From IMG/VR virus record IMGVR_UViG_3300020455_000073, positions 1-28,149 of that record: a stretch of 28,149 nt of DNA; one strand, given 5' to 3'. The position numbers and the translations under genes are program-made. This document shows positions 12,887 through 20,999 of this stretch, in pieces (the stretch's first letter is position 1; every line of letters starts with the position of its first letter). This DNA is from a virus. The notes beneath the pieces were generated by a model. It saw only the letters and a program-made list of their open reading frames with translations, did not search any database and was not told where the DNA came from.

Positions 12887-15800
12887 CTAACCTAATTGCC
12901 CAACAAAGAATTCAGAAACCTGAACTTCTTTCCTAAACTCATTTTCCACATCATTTCTCAAATTAGTAATTTCAGTGTTGGTATATGATTGAGCAGATGA
13001 TAAAGTATTAGAAACATCTGTCTGAGTTTGAGATCTTTCAGTTGCTAATCCTGCAGTAGTATGAGACTGTGCCATTAAAAGATGTTCTGCATCTCTAGTA
13101 GCAACATAAGTTCTAACAGCAGCCTGTGTAGGAACTTTCTCATTACTATTTTGTGCCATTGTTCCGTCAGTTGAGAACTCATTAATAGAAGCACCTAACT
13201 GAGCACCGATTGAACCCAATCGAATTGAAGTCAAACCAGATAGATCGAAACTGTTAGCATTCAAGGTTGCAGCACCAGTTGCCTGGTTAACACGGAAATA
13301 TTTACCAACCCTGAAGTTACCTTGTTCATCAGTAGAAACATAGAATACCCTTCCTGGGAAGTCTTCCGTAATTTCTTGAGCCTGAACTGGATCCTGATTT
13401 GGTGCTGCTGGCCAATTAGTTGTATATGTTCCACCAGTTCCTACTTGCAAGAAGTCATGTCCAGTTAATCTTGCCTGACTGAAGATGTAACGAATCTTAA
13501 TGTCCTGTTCGTCAAAGGTTTTATTTGCCTTCTCTTCAACAAGTGTTAGAGTAGTAGTTCCATAAGTATCAGTGTCTCTACCAGTAATTTTCACAAACTC
13601 ATTATCTATCTTTACATAATCTCCAATAGCACCATCAAATCTTACAGATAAAGTTGCTCTAAACGCAGTAGCAATACCAGTGAAATCTTTATTAATTTCA
13701 GCAGAAGCAATTTGATTAGTTTGCCCAATTGAAGTAAATGTATCACCAATACTATATGAATTAGCAGAACCAGCACCATCTTGTGCTCTCTGAATCGTCA
13801 TAGAGTTTGCAGTTGGGAAACTTGTAATTTTACAAAGTTCATTTGTAGGTGATAAACAATATTCACCAGGATTAAATCCACTAATTGTGCTAGTACTAAA
13901 TGTAGTATCACCAGATTGTGCAGGAGTTAGAAGTGTAAATGTACCAGATTGAACAGGATACTGTGTAAATGTAGTAGTTCCACCAGTATGACCTGCACCA
14001 CTAGTAGTCCATTGTCCTCTATCAATGAAAACGTTACCTTTTCCAGTAGGTCCTGTTTGACTTACACCATTAATCACGAATGTAAATGGATCAGCACCAG
14101 TAATGTCATCACTATTATATCCACCATTACCAGATCCAGTAAGAAATTCTATACTACCATTCTCTTCAAGAGTAGGTGTATTTCCTAATCCACTAAGAAC
14201 AAGAACACGACCAGCTTGACCTCTGTTTGCATCAGGGTTATTAATAAGTTGAGCAGTTGTTCCTGAACTCATTGCAGTAATAGTTTCATTTGGAATGAAA
14301 CCAGTTCCAACACCAACAGTATCACCTTCAGTAATTACTGAATAGTAGATTAAATTCTGAGTGGTTCCTTGAACCGAATTAACAGTTCCCCAAGCAGTTG
14401 AACTATTACCTCTAATCCTCTCACCAACTTGGAATCCAGATCCAGACATAGTATCAGTATCAAATTGTAATATTAATCCTTCAATTTCACCATCTCTGGT
14501 TTCCTCTAATGGACTGAATCCTGAACTTACAATACCATATTTACCCCAAGAACTGTTTCCAGCAAGAGATCTAATTCTACCACCACGAGTAGCAGCGTAA
14601 CTAATATGGTTATAGTAGGTGAAGCAAGAAACCATCTCAGCAGTTCCACCATCTGTAACCCAGAATGCCATTCCTTCATCATGAATGTTTGTGAATGAGT
14701 CAAACACAATAGATTTGTTAGAAGGTGTTGCTGATCCATCAACAAATTGTCTATGAATTCCACCATCAACAATTGCACCAATACCTTTAACTGATTTTGC
14801 AGAACAGTTTGATACGTATGGTGATTTAACAATTCTACTTTCTGGGTTTAGAGCAACAAATACACCTTTAATATGTGCGTTATTAGGATCATACTGCTGT
14901 GCAGTAAATGTAAACGTTGTAGAAACATTTTGTTGTATATCAACCTCTATTTGACTAGAACTAATAAATCCAATAACCTTTGTTCCAGTTTGAACACCAG
15001 AACCAGTTACAGTTGTTCCAACTAAATCAGGGAATAAATTCGATGAAGATAATATTGAACCACTAATACTACCAGCTTTAGAGGTAACTGTACCTGCTGG
15101 AGTAAATCCAGTCATATTCTCCATCAAGATGTCTTTAAGCATTGTTGAGTTGCTTAACTGGAACATTGTGGAATGCTTATTCTCTCTTACAAGTGCTGAT
15201 GTAATGCTTATATCAGATCCACCATTCTCCCAAGTATCTGATGTTGTCCAAGCACCACCAGAAAGAGTACGAATTTGAATAGTCTTATCATCATATGATG
15301 AATCTAAAATAACAGCACACTTAGTTGAGTTACCATTAAATATTGAAGAACCATATGAAACTGTTGCAGGTGCATTTGCTAATGTAAGATCTTGATGTGT
15401 AGATAGATTTGCTGCACCAACATTAACAGTAATAGTTGTTCCTGTAGTAGCAGTAATACTTATAAAATTACCAGCTACAGGATCTTTATGTGCTCTTGGA
15501 TAACTCTTAGCCTTATTATGATTATCTAATGAACAAGTAAATCTTATAGTATCATTACCAATCTGAATTGTATTAGAAGTGGTTAAAGAATGAGATCCAA
15601 TCTCTAGGACAAGATTTCCTGTTGTAGAATCATATGTTGTTCCAGCAACGGGTGTTTTTGTTCCACCACCAGTTACAGTAATACAATCCGCATCTGCTGA
15701 TACGAAAGTATGATCATAATGTTCGGCAGCAATAATCTTAGATGTTCTTAAGTTATCTCCAACAATCGATACTCCCTCTGGAACGATAATTGGTAAAGTT

Positions 15801-16903
15801 TCAGCATAAGTTCCTGCTTTTACATAAATTGTTGCAGGACCAGTTGCTATACCACAAGCATGTCTAACTGAATGAAATGACCTACTTATATTTGAACCAT
15901 CATTTTGATTACTTCCTTCTTCTGTTACATAGAAAACTGGATGTGTTACGCTGTTCAATTCCCATTGAGGAATACCATTCTTACTTACAGATAATACTTG
16001 ACCATTATTTCCTACAGGTAATCTTGCAGCACCAGTAGTGTAATAGACCATATCACCTTGAGTGGTCATCACATTGTTGGCAGCACCCTCAGCCAACATA
16101 CTCCAATAAGTACTATTTGAATCTGTTGAAGGATCCTCATTTAAACTACCAGCAGTAGCAACTCCGATATAACTATTACTTAATCTTTTTACAGCATCAC
16201 CTAACTGATAAGTTACTGTAGAATCCCAGTTACCTTTCCAAGCAACACCCTTAGTAACTAAACTCCAATTAGCTTCTGTTGTTGGTACAGTATTAGTACT
16301 TGTTGTTATTGCAACGTATGAATATCCACCATGCAATACAACATCACCTTGCTTATAATCTGTTGAAGAACTCCACTCACCAACTACATTAAATCCTGTA
16401 GTTATAATATCCCAATCATTTGTTAGGTTATATGAAGGTGGCTTATTAACATGAACACTCTTTGCAACATAAGTATAACCACCATATGTTACAACATCTC
16501 CATCCTGATACTGCGTTGAAGCATTCCAAGTATCTTCATAATTAAATGACTGTAAATATTCAACAACATAAAGTGTAGTATCTCCTTCTTCAAATGTTGC
16601 TGATGAAGTATGTCCAGTAACTACTCTATATTGAGTATTACCATATTTGTATATGTCATTTACCTTATACCAAGTACTTGCTTGCCAATCACCCTTATTA
16701 GAAATTCCTTCTGTATGTAAAGTCCAATTAGATGTTAAATCTGAACTGTAGAACTGATTTTCATTTCCAGATGATGTATGATTAGTTTTACAAACGTATG
16801 TGTTTGCACCATATTTTACAATGTCATCAATGACATATGCGGTATTAACTAACCAATCACTACGCCAGTTAAATTTTAATCTGCCAAGTCTAAATTCAGC
16901 CAT
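12887..16903 (-). CDS. Giant tail-fibre or adhesin protein with beta-helix
   Basis: A 1338-residue structural protein. Residues 12-274 hold five related repeats of about 50 residues with the pattern W..ST.Y..GDVV.YGG..YVA, similar to chitin/cellulose-binding-type modules. A GDMVYYTTGAARLPVG element follows (about 283-304), then a pectate-lyase-like beta-helix opening (FYVTEEGSNQNDGS, ATIYVKAGTYAETLP; from about 323). The centre is beta-rich with Thr/Ser/Gly. Near residue 1190 comes QGNFRVGKYFRVNQATG, a block also seen in the protein at the right edge of the window, and the last 80 residues form a coiled coil. It presumably acts in attachment or sits on the tail or baseplate. No lyase catalytic residues are evident. 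Confidence 0.82.
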   Translation of the reverse strand: MAEFRLGRLKFNWRSDWLVNTAYVIDDIVKYGANTYVCKTNHTSSGNENQFYSSDLTSNWTLHTEGISNKGDWQASTWYKVNDIYKYGNTQYRVVTGHTSSATFEEGDTTLYVVEYLQSFNYEDTWNASTQYQDGDVVTYGGYTYVAKSVHVNKPPSYNLTNDWDIITTGFNVVGEWSSSTDYKQGDVVLHGGYSYVAITTSTNTVPTTEANWSLVTKGVAWKGNWDSTVTYQLGDAVKRLSNSYIGVATAGSLNEDPSTDSNSTYWSMLAEGAANNVMTTQGDMVYYTTGAARLPVGNNGQVLSVSKNGIPQWELNSVTHPVFYVTEEGSNQNDGSNISRSFHSVRHACGIATGPATIYVKAGTYAETLPIIVPEGVSIVGDNLRTSKIIAAEHYDHTFVSADADCITVTGGGTKTPVAGTTYDSTTGNLVLEIGSHSLTTSNTIQIGNDTIRFTCSLDNHNKAKSYPRAHKDPVAGNFISITATTGTTITVNVGAANLSTHQDLTLANAPATVSYGSSIFNGNSTKCAVILDSSYDDKTIQIRTLSGGAWTTSDTWENGGSDISITSALVRENKHSTMFQLSNSTMLKDILMENMTGFTPAGTVTSKAGSISGSILSSSNLFPDLVGTTVTGSGVQTGTKVIGFISSSQIEVDIQQNVSTTFTFTAQQYDPNNAHIKGVFVALNPESRIVKSPYVSNCSAKSVKGIGAIVDGGIHRQFVDGSATPSNKSIVFDSFTNIHDEGMAFWVTDGGTAEMVSCFTYYNHISYAATRGGRIRSLAGNSSWGKYGIVSSGFSPLEETRDGEIEGLILQFDTDTMSGSGFQVGERIRGNSSTAWGTVNSVQGTTQNLIYYSVITEGDTVGVGTGFIPNETITAMSSGTTAQLINNPDANRGQAGRVLVLSGLGNTPTLEENGSIEFLTGSGNGGYNSDDITGADPFTFVINGVSQTGPTGKGNVFIDRGQWTTSGAGHTGGTTTFTQYPVQSGTFTLLTPAQSGDTTFSTSTISGFNPGEYCLSPTNELCKITSFPTANSMTIQRAQDGAGSANSYSIGDTFTSIGQTNQIASAEINKDFTGIATAFRATLSVRFDGAIGDYVKIDNEFVKITGRDTDTYGTTTLTLVEEKANKTFDEQDIKIRYIFSQARLTGHDFLQVGTGGTYTTNWPAAPNQDPVQAQEITEDFPGRVFYVSTDEQGNFRVGKYFRVNQATGAATLNANSFDLSGLTSIRLGSIGAQLGASINEFSTDGTMAQNSNEKVPTQAAVRTYVATRDAEHLLMAQSHTTAGLATERSQTQTDVSNTLSSAQSYTNTEITNLRNDVENEFRKEVQVSEFFVGQLG

Positions 16904-16920
16904 TGTTTTTTCTTAAAATC

Positions 16921-17304
16921 CTATTTTGGTCCTACGGTATAATCATAATCACTGAACGATACAGTTAGATATCCATCATCATCAATATAATAGGAAGTTT
17001 TCCTAAAATCAAACCTGAACTGTTGATATTTATCGTACTCGTTGTTCCTATACGTTTTCTCTTCAGTAGTCTCATCCACATAATCTAAACCTTCTAAGAA
17101 ATCAGGTATAGCTGTTCCATCAAGTCTATGGGATACATCAACTACATCAGTATCGGAAGTTTTTACTTTAACATAACGAAGCATACCGTCATCATCCCTT
17201 CTTAAGGCATGAACGGTAAATTTATCTTGCTGTCCAAATTGAAGTCCACCACCGCCACTACCACTAGTGCCAGATAGCATACTCCCACTTAGGAACATTG
17301 TCAT
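16921..17304 (-). CDS. Small virion-region protein, unknown function
   Basis: A 127-residue protein. I start it at ATG 17304 because GGAGGG precedes it by about 8 nt and the ATG overlaps the upstream stop as ATGA; a TTG at 17334 in the same frame is less likely. The N-terminus is a Ser/Gly-rich linker (SGTSGSGGGG), then a compact acidic domain containing TVHALRRDDDGM and VKVKTSDTDVVDV, and a C-terminal part rich in tyrosine and aspartate (YYIDDDGYLTVSFSDYDY). Cyanophages carry proteins of this look next to fibre genes, but I cannot assign a role. It lies between two fibre genes in one late operon. Confidence 0.65.
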   Translation of the reverse strand: MTMFLSGSMLSGTSGSGGGGLQFGQQDKFTVHALRRDDDGMLRYVKVKTSDTDVVDVSHRLDGTAIPDFLEGLDYVDETTEEKTYRNNEYDKYQQFRFDFRKTSYYIDDDGYLTVSFSDYDYTVGPK

Positions 17305-18122
17305 GCAAATACCCTCCAATAAGTATTGGTCCAAACTAATTTAACAGTAGCCCCAGACACATCACATGCTAAAGGAGAATCAATCGTGCCCGAATAGTTC
17401 TTAAACTGCTCATTATTTTGGGTTGCAACCATAAGATTATTTATGTCCCAACTTACTTCGGTATCATGTAGTTCAATAAAGTCTCCAGGATTTTTAACTA
17501 AAGGAAGTATTACAGTAAATCCAGCACCAACTGTATCCGTGAGATACCCAGTATTAGATTCTAATGTTGCCTCTGAATTTAATATAGTCAGTGGTGGAAT
17601 AGTAGCATCTGCCCTAACAGCAAGGTTATTAAGATCAATAACAACTGTAGATCCGTATCCTATAACAGTTAAACCAGTACCAACAAAGTTAATGTCAGTA
17701 AATCCAGCACCTATCTTTGTTCCAATAACACCAGACTCTGGGTTTATTGCTGTTGATCCAATACCAACACCAGTAACAAATAATCTACCATCCTTATATA
17801 AATCACCACCAAAATCTATATCACCATCAACAAATACATTATCCTTAAAGGTAGATACTCCAATAAAAGTAGAGAAACCAGTAATATTAATATTTCTACC
17901 AACTACTTCATCATAAACAAGATCACCAGTTACATTAAGATTGCCTGTAATAGTAGCATCACCATCAATCCTTGCACTACCAAGAACATCCAATTTAAAT
18001 TGTGGATCTATAGTACCAATACCAACATTTGGTGTTGAAGTGGTAGTTATAGCAATCTTACCAGTAGCGTCATCAACTACTAGATAATGACCAAATTGCG
18101 ATAGCTCTCTATTGAATGCCAT
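17301..18122 (-). CDS. Tail-fibre-like protein
   Basis: A 273-residue protein beginning FNRELSQFGHYLVVDD and TTSTPNVGIGT-DPQFKLDVLG, the opening used by many phage and bacterial fibre proteins with a 'nviGIGT.P..kLdV.G' element. A ladder of short beta repeats follows (ITGNLNVTGDLVYDE; STFIGVSTFKDN; DGDIDFGGDLYKDG), typical of trimeric fibre shafts. The C-terminal 100 residues form a small globular tip (GAGFTVILPLVKNPGDFIEL, ending TNTYWRVFA). A late-type promoter lies 21 nt upstream. It overlaps the downstream gene by 4 nt. Confidence 0.75.
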   Translation of the reverse strand: MAFNRELSQFGHYLVVDDATGKIAITTTSTPNVGIGTIDPQFKLDVLGSARIDGDATITGNLNVTGDLVYDEVVGRNINITGFSTFIGVSTFKDNVFVDGDIDFGGDLYKDGRLFVTGVGIGSTAINPESGVIGTKIGAGFTDINFVGTGLTVIGYGSTVVIDLNNLAVRADATIPPLTILNSEATLESNTGYLTDTVGAGFTVILPLVKNPGDFIELHDTEVSWDINNLMVATQNNEQFKNYSGTIDSPLACDVSGATVKLVWTNTYWRVFA

Positions 18123-18142
18123 TATATGATTACTTTATTAGA

Positions 18143-18150
18143 TATTTATT
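18143..18150 (-). promoter_or_regulatory. Late-type promoter (AATAAATA)
   Basis: The minus strand reads AATAAATA, one base from the T4 late consensus, in the 32-nt gap between two fibre genes and 21 nt before ATG 18122. Confidence 0.55.
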
Positions 18151-18154
18151 GAGT

Positions 18155-20191
18155 TTATACATCTGCAGTATTTGTTGAAGGGAATGCTCTATTTGTACCC
18201 CAAATAATTCTTACTGCTCCATCAGCAGAAGTTCCTACAGGTCCACCATTACCATAAGATCCACCACCTCCACCATAATTTCCACCATTTCCTCCATTAG
18301 GATCAGAAGCACTTGTGCCACCACCATCAGCACCACCAGAACCACCGCCACCTTGAGGATTTGTATTACTACTATTATAAGTGTACTTAGTTCCACCAGT
18401 TCCATCAGCACCTTCTCCATATATTCCTACACCACCACCTCCAGCAGATCCACTTCCAGCACCTCCAGCACCACCGCCACCGCCACCTTGACCAGCAACA
18501 CCATTTCCACCAGTAGGTCCATCACCATTTGGAGCACTTTGCAATTGGTAAGAAGATCCTCCTTTACCACCAGCACCACCATCTCCAGAATATCCACCAG
18601 CTCCACCGCCACCACCAGCACCAGCACCATAACCATCATAAGTCCATTTACTTCCACCTACACCACCGTTACCTCCACCGTCTCCTACATAATCTCCACC
18701 ATTTCCACCATAACCACCACCACCTTTAACAGTAGATGTGTTTATGAAATATGAATCACCAGGAACAGATCCATTACCAGGTGTTCCAACTACAACAGTA
18801 TATGATTGACCTGGTGTTACTGAAATATTATTCTTATATCCTAGTCCACCACCTGCAGATCCATCAAAACCACCAGCACCACCATTACCCATATTCACTG
18901 CACCAGATCCAACAGCAACTACAGAAACAGAGGTAACACCTGCAGGACAAGTCCAACTATATGTCCCTGCTGTAGTATATTCTGATTGCCCTTGAGGATC
19001 TGAAGTATTAGTTGATGGAAATGATCTTCCAGATCCCCATATTAATCTTACTGCACCAGCAGCAGCATCACCCTTTCCAGAAGCACCACCTCCATAAGAT
19101 CCAGCAGTTGATGCATCAGCATTACTAACATTTCCCCAAGTACCATTAGATCCACCAGATCCTCCACGACCACCATAATCAGATGTCGAATTGCCATTTC
19201 CAGCAGCACCATTTGATCCTTCACCTTGGATACCAGTTCCACCCCCTGCACCAGCATCACTTTGTACTACACCTTGAATAGCCCATCCACCTCCACCTCC
19301 ACCACCAGATCCACTACTTACTTGGGTAGCCCATGATGCAACGTTTGTACCACCATCTCCACCAGATCCACTATATCCACCAGCTCCTCCACCACCACCA
19401 TAATATCCTGTACTACCAGAACTATAATATCCACCTTTTCCACCAACACCACCACCATCTCCAGTATATGTTCCACCATCAGCATTTGTCCCACTAAAAT
19501 ATCCTATCTGCGTCATACCACCACCACCTTTTACAGTAGATGTGTTTATAAAATACGAATCTCCACCATCAACACCAACTCCAGATTGTCCATTAACTCC
19601 AGCAGCACCAACAACTACAGTATAAGATTGACCTGGTGTTACTGAAATATTATTCGTGTATCCAAGACCACCACCTGCACCTCCACCAGACCAGTTAGTA
19701 TCATTAACACCACCACCTCCACCAATACAAACAGCACATACTGATATTACATTGGAAGGACAAGTCCAATTATATGTTCCTGGTGTAGTATATGTTTGTG
19801 AACCATCTGGAATAGGTCCTGTTGATGTATCATTAATTGTTATAGTAGAACTTTCCGCAACCTGATTTGTTCTAGCAGCATCGGTAAATAATCTTGTCTT
19901 AAATGTCTCAGGTCCTTCGGTTGCTGAATCTGCTTCAGTATATACTGCAAATGTTGCGGCATTACTAGTAATAGTAATTGACCCATCCATTGCTCCAGAA
20001 ACAAAATCAGCACTTGTTACATTACTTACTGATACAGCATCCCAATAAAGAGTTGTTCCATCATCTACATTTGCAGTTGTCACAGTCGTAGTACATGTAG
20101 CACCTTCCTCTACACTACTAGGAACAGAAAGAGAGTATGTTGGATCAGAACTACCCATCATGAATAGCATTTGTACAACTTTGATACTCAT
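18155..20191 (-). CDS. Twin glycine-rich adhesin with Calx-beta-like domain
   Basis: A 678-residue protein in three parts. Residues 15-122 resemble a Calx-beta domain: VPSSVEEGATCTTTVTT near the start, TITSNAATFAVYTEADSATEGPE in the middle and STITIND at the end. Two copies of a glycine-rich fold follow (about 133-395 and 405-670), each opening with YTT.GTY.WTCP and containing NNISVTPGQSYTVVVG, SYFINTSTVKGGGG and long glycine-rich loops, and each closing with AVRLIWG or AVRIIWG. Glycine-rich distal tips that pack as polyglycine helices are known from T4-like phage adhesins such as the S16 gp38 type, so receptor recognition is the likely job. One nucleotide separates it from the upstream gene. 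Confidence 0.8.
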   Translation of the reverse strand: MSIKVVQMLFMMGSSDPTYSLSVPSSVEEGATCTTTVTTANVDDGTTLYWDAVSVSNVTSADFVSGAMDGSITITSNAATFAVYTEADSATEGPETFKTRLFTDAARTNQVAESSTITINDTSTGPIPDGSQTYTTPGTYNWTCPSNVISVCAVCIGGGGGVNDTNWSGGGAGGGLGYTNNISVTPGQSYTVVVGAAGVNGQSGVGVDGGDSYFINTSTVKGGGGMTQIGYFSGTNADGGTYTGDGGGVGGKGGYYSSGSTGYYGGGGGAGGYSGSGGDGGTNVASWATQVSSGSGGGGGGGWAIQGVVQSDAGAGGGTGIQGEGSNGAAGNGNSTSDYGGRGGSGGSNGTWGNVSNADASTAGSYGGGASGKGDAAAGAVRLIWGSGRSFPSTNTSDPQGQSEYTTAGTYSWTCPAGVTSVSVVAVGSGAVNMGNGGAGGFDGSAGGGLGYKNNISVTPGQSYTVVVGTPGNGSVPGDSYFINTSTVKGGGGYGGNGGDYVGDGGGNGGVGGSKWTYDGYGAGAGGGGGAGGYSGDGGAGGKGGSSYQLQSAPNGDGPTGGNGVAGQGGGGGGAGGAGSGSAGGGGVGIYGEGADGTGGTKYTYNSSNTNPQGGGGSGGADGGGTSASDPNGGNGGNYGGGGGSYGNGGPVGTSADGAVRIIWGTNRAFPSTNTADV
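18720..18832. repeat. Internal repeat of the glycine-rich adhesin, copy 2
   Basis: Nearly the same nucleotide sequence as 19528-19655: both encode the SYFINTSTVKGGGG and NNISVTPGQSYTVVVG motifs of the two glycine-rich modules. The similarity at DNA level suggests a fairly recent internal duplication or ongoing conversion between modules. Confidence 0.65.
19528..19655. repeat. Internal repeat of the glycine-rich adhesin, copy 1
   Basis: Partner of 18720-18832, in the first glycine-rich module. Confidence 0.65.
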
Positions 20192-20192
20192 A

Positions 20193-20978
20193 TTATGATA
20201 GTCCAGCTCCAGATACTACAAAAGTATTACTTGAAACACATAAAATAGTAGCAATTCCTTTTTCAGCTAAAGTCCTATTGCCTGTCGTAGAAGTTCCTGC
20301 AAGATACATTGTAGTATTACTACCTTCAGTAATGGTTATATTAGAAGAACTATTATTAAAAATTGTAATCGCATTACCAACAGTAAGGATATTCTGATCC
20401 ACTTGCACCGAAGAATTTGTATTAATTAAAGTACCAATATCAGACGCAGTTAAACTATGGGAAGCAGATTTTGTTGTGGTTGCAAACTTTTCTCCAATAA
20501 TAAGTCTACCACCCATATTAGGGTGAGCAGTGCATTGATAGAATAAAAAATTAGGTGCATCATGAGGAACATCAAATATAATATCAGTTGGTGCAGCACC
20601 ATCGTTATTAGTTACACCAATATTATATTGTGTTCCTGTAGATCCATTAGGAGTACTTTGAATTCTAAAAGGATGTCCTGAAGATCTATTATGAAAAATA
20701 TATTTCTGACCTCTAACAAGATTTAAATCTGGATCATTTATTGTACCATTTAAACCTGGTCCCTGAAAAGTGTAGTGATCACTTGCATCATTACCAATTA
20801 TCCAACCAGATAAAGCACCACTAAATTCAGTAGCAGTACAAGTTCCACCTATTGATACGTCAGTGCTTATTGCAACATTAACAGCATTTAAGTTTATATT
20901 ATTTGGACTTGTAATTGTTGGTGTGCCAGATGCTCCGATTAAATTAAATTTCCTTACACCAAAACCTTTATCTGCCAT
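20193..20978 (-). CDS. Virion protein with cupredoxin-like domain
   Basis: A 261-residue protein. Residues about 65-162 form a cupredoxin-like beta-sandwich: LNLVRGQKYIFHNRSSGHPFRI, then a mid strand IIFDVPHDAPNFLFYQC, then TAHPNMGGRLIIG. All four residues of a type 1 copper site are present as H102, C149, H152 and M155, with the C-x2-H-x2-M spacing used by amicyanin. The C-terminal 90 residues (SASHSLTASDIGTLI, NAITIFNNSS, RTLAEKGIATILCVS, ending SGAGLS) form a module common at the ends of phage fibre proteins. So a cupredoxin fold is built into a fibre or structural protein. Whether it binds copper is untested; many cyanophage relatives may use the fold only structurally. Confidence 0.78.
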   Translation of the reverse strand: MADKGFGVRKFNLIGASGTPTITSPNNINLNAVNVAISTDVSIGGTCTATEFSGALSGWIIGNDASDHYTFQGPGLNGTINDPDLNLVRGQKYIFHNRSSGHPFRIQSTPNGSTGTQYNIGVTNNDGAAPTDIIFDVPHDAPNFLFYQCTAHPNMGGRLIIGEKFATTTKSASHSLTASDIGTLINTNSSVQVDQNILTVGNAITIFNNSSSNITITEGSNTTMYLAGTSTTGNRTLAEKGIATILCVSSNTFVVSGAGLS

Positions 20979-20990
20979 TGTATTTTTTAC

Positions 20991-20998
20991 CTATTTAG
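20991..20998 (-). promoter_or_regulatory. Possible late-type promoter (CTAAATAG)
   Basis: The minus strand reads CTAAATAG just 13 nt before ATG 20978, in the short gap after the protease gene. The motif is good but the leader would be only a few nucleotides long. Confidence 0.35.
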
Positions 20999-20999
20999 A

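Noticed and set aside
16921-17334. TTG start at 17334 for the 127-residue protein
   Set aside because: ATG 17304 has GGAGGG upstream and overlaps the previous stop as ATGA; the upstream codons would also overlap the previous gene by 34 nt.
17443-17916. Plus-strand open frame of 157 codons opposite a fibre gene
   Set aside because: It mirrors a fibre gene whose repetitive Val/Gly/Asp composition leaves the opposite strand free of stops; no ribosome site or domain.
18353-18754. Plus-strand Ser/Thr-rich open frame opposite the glycine-rich adhesin
   Set aside because: Antisense of glycine codons gives Thr/Ser/Pro codons and few stops; composition artefact.
18155-19780. CCACCA-rich tracts resembling a repeat array
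   Set aside because: They are glycine codons read on the opposite strand within one continuous gene.
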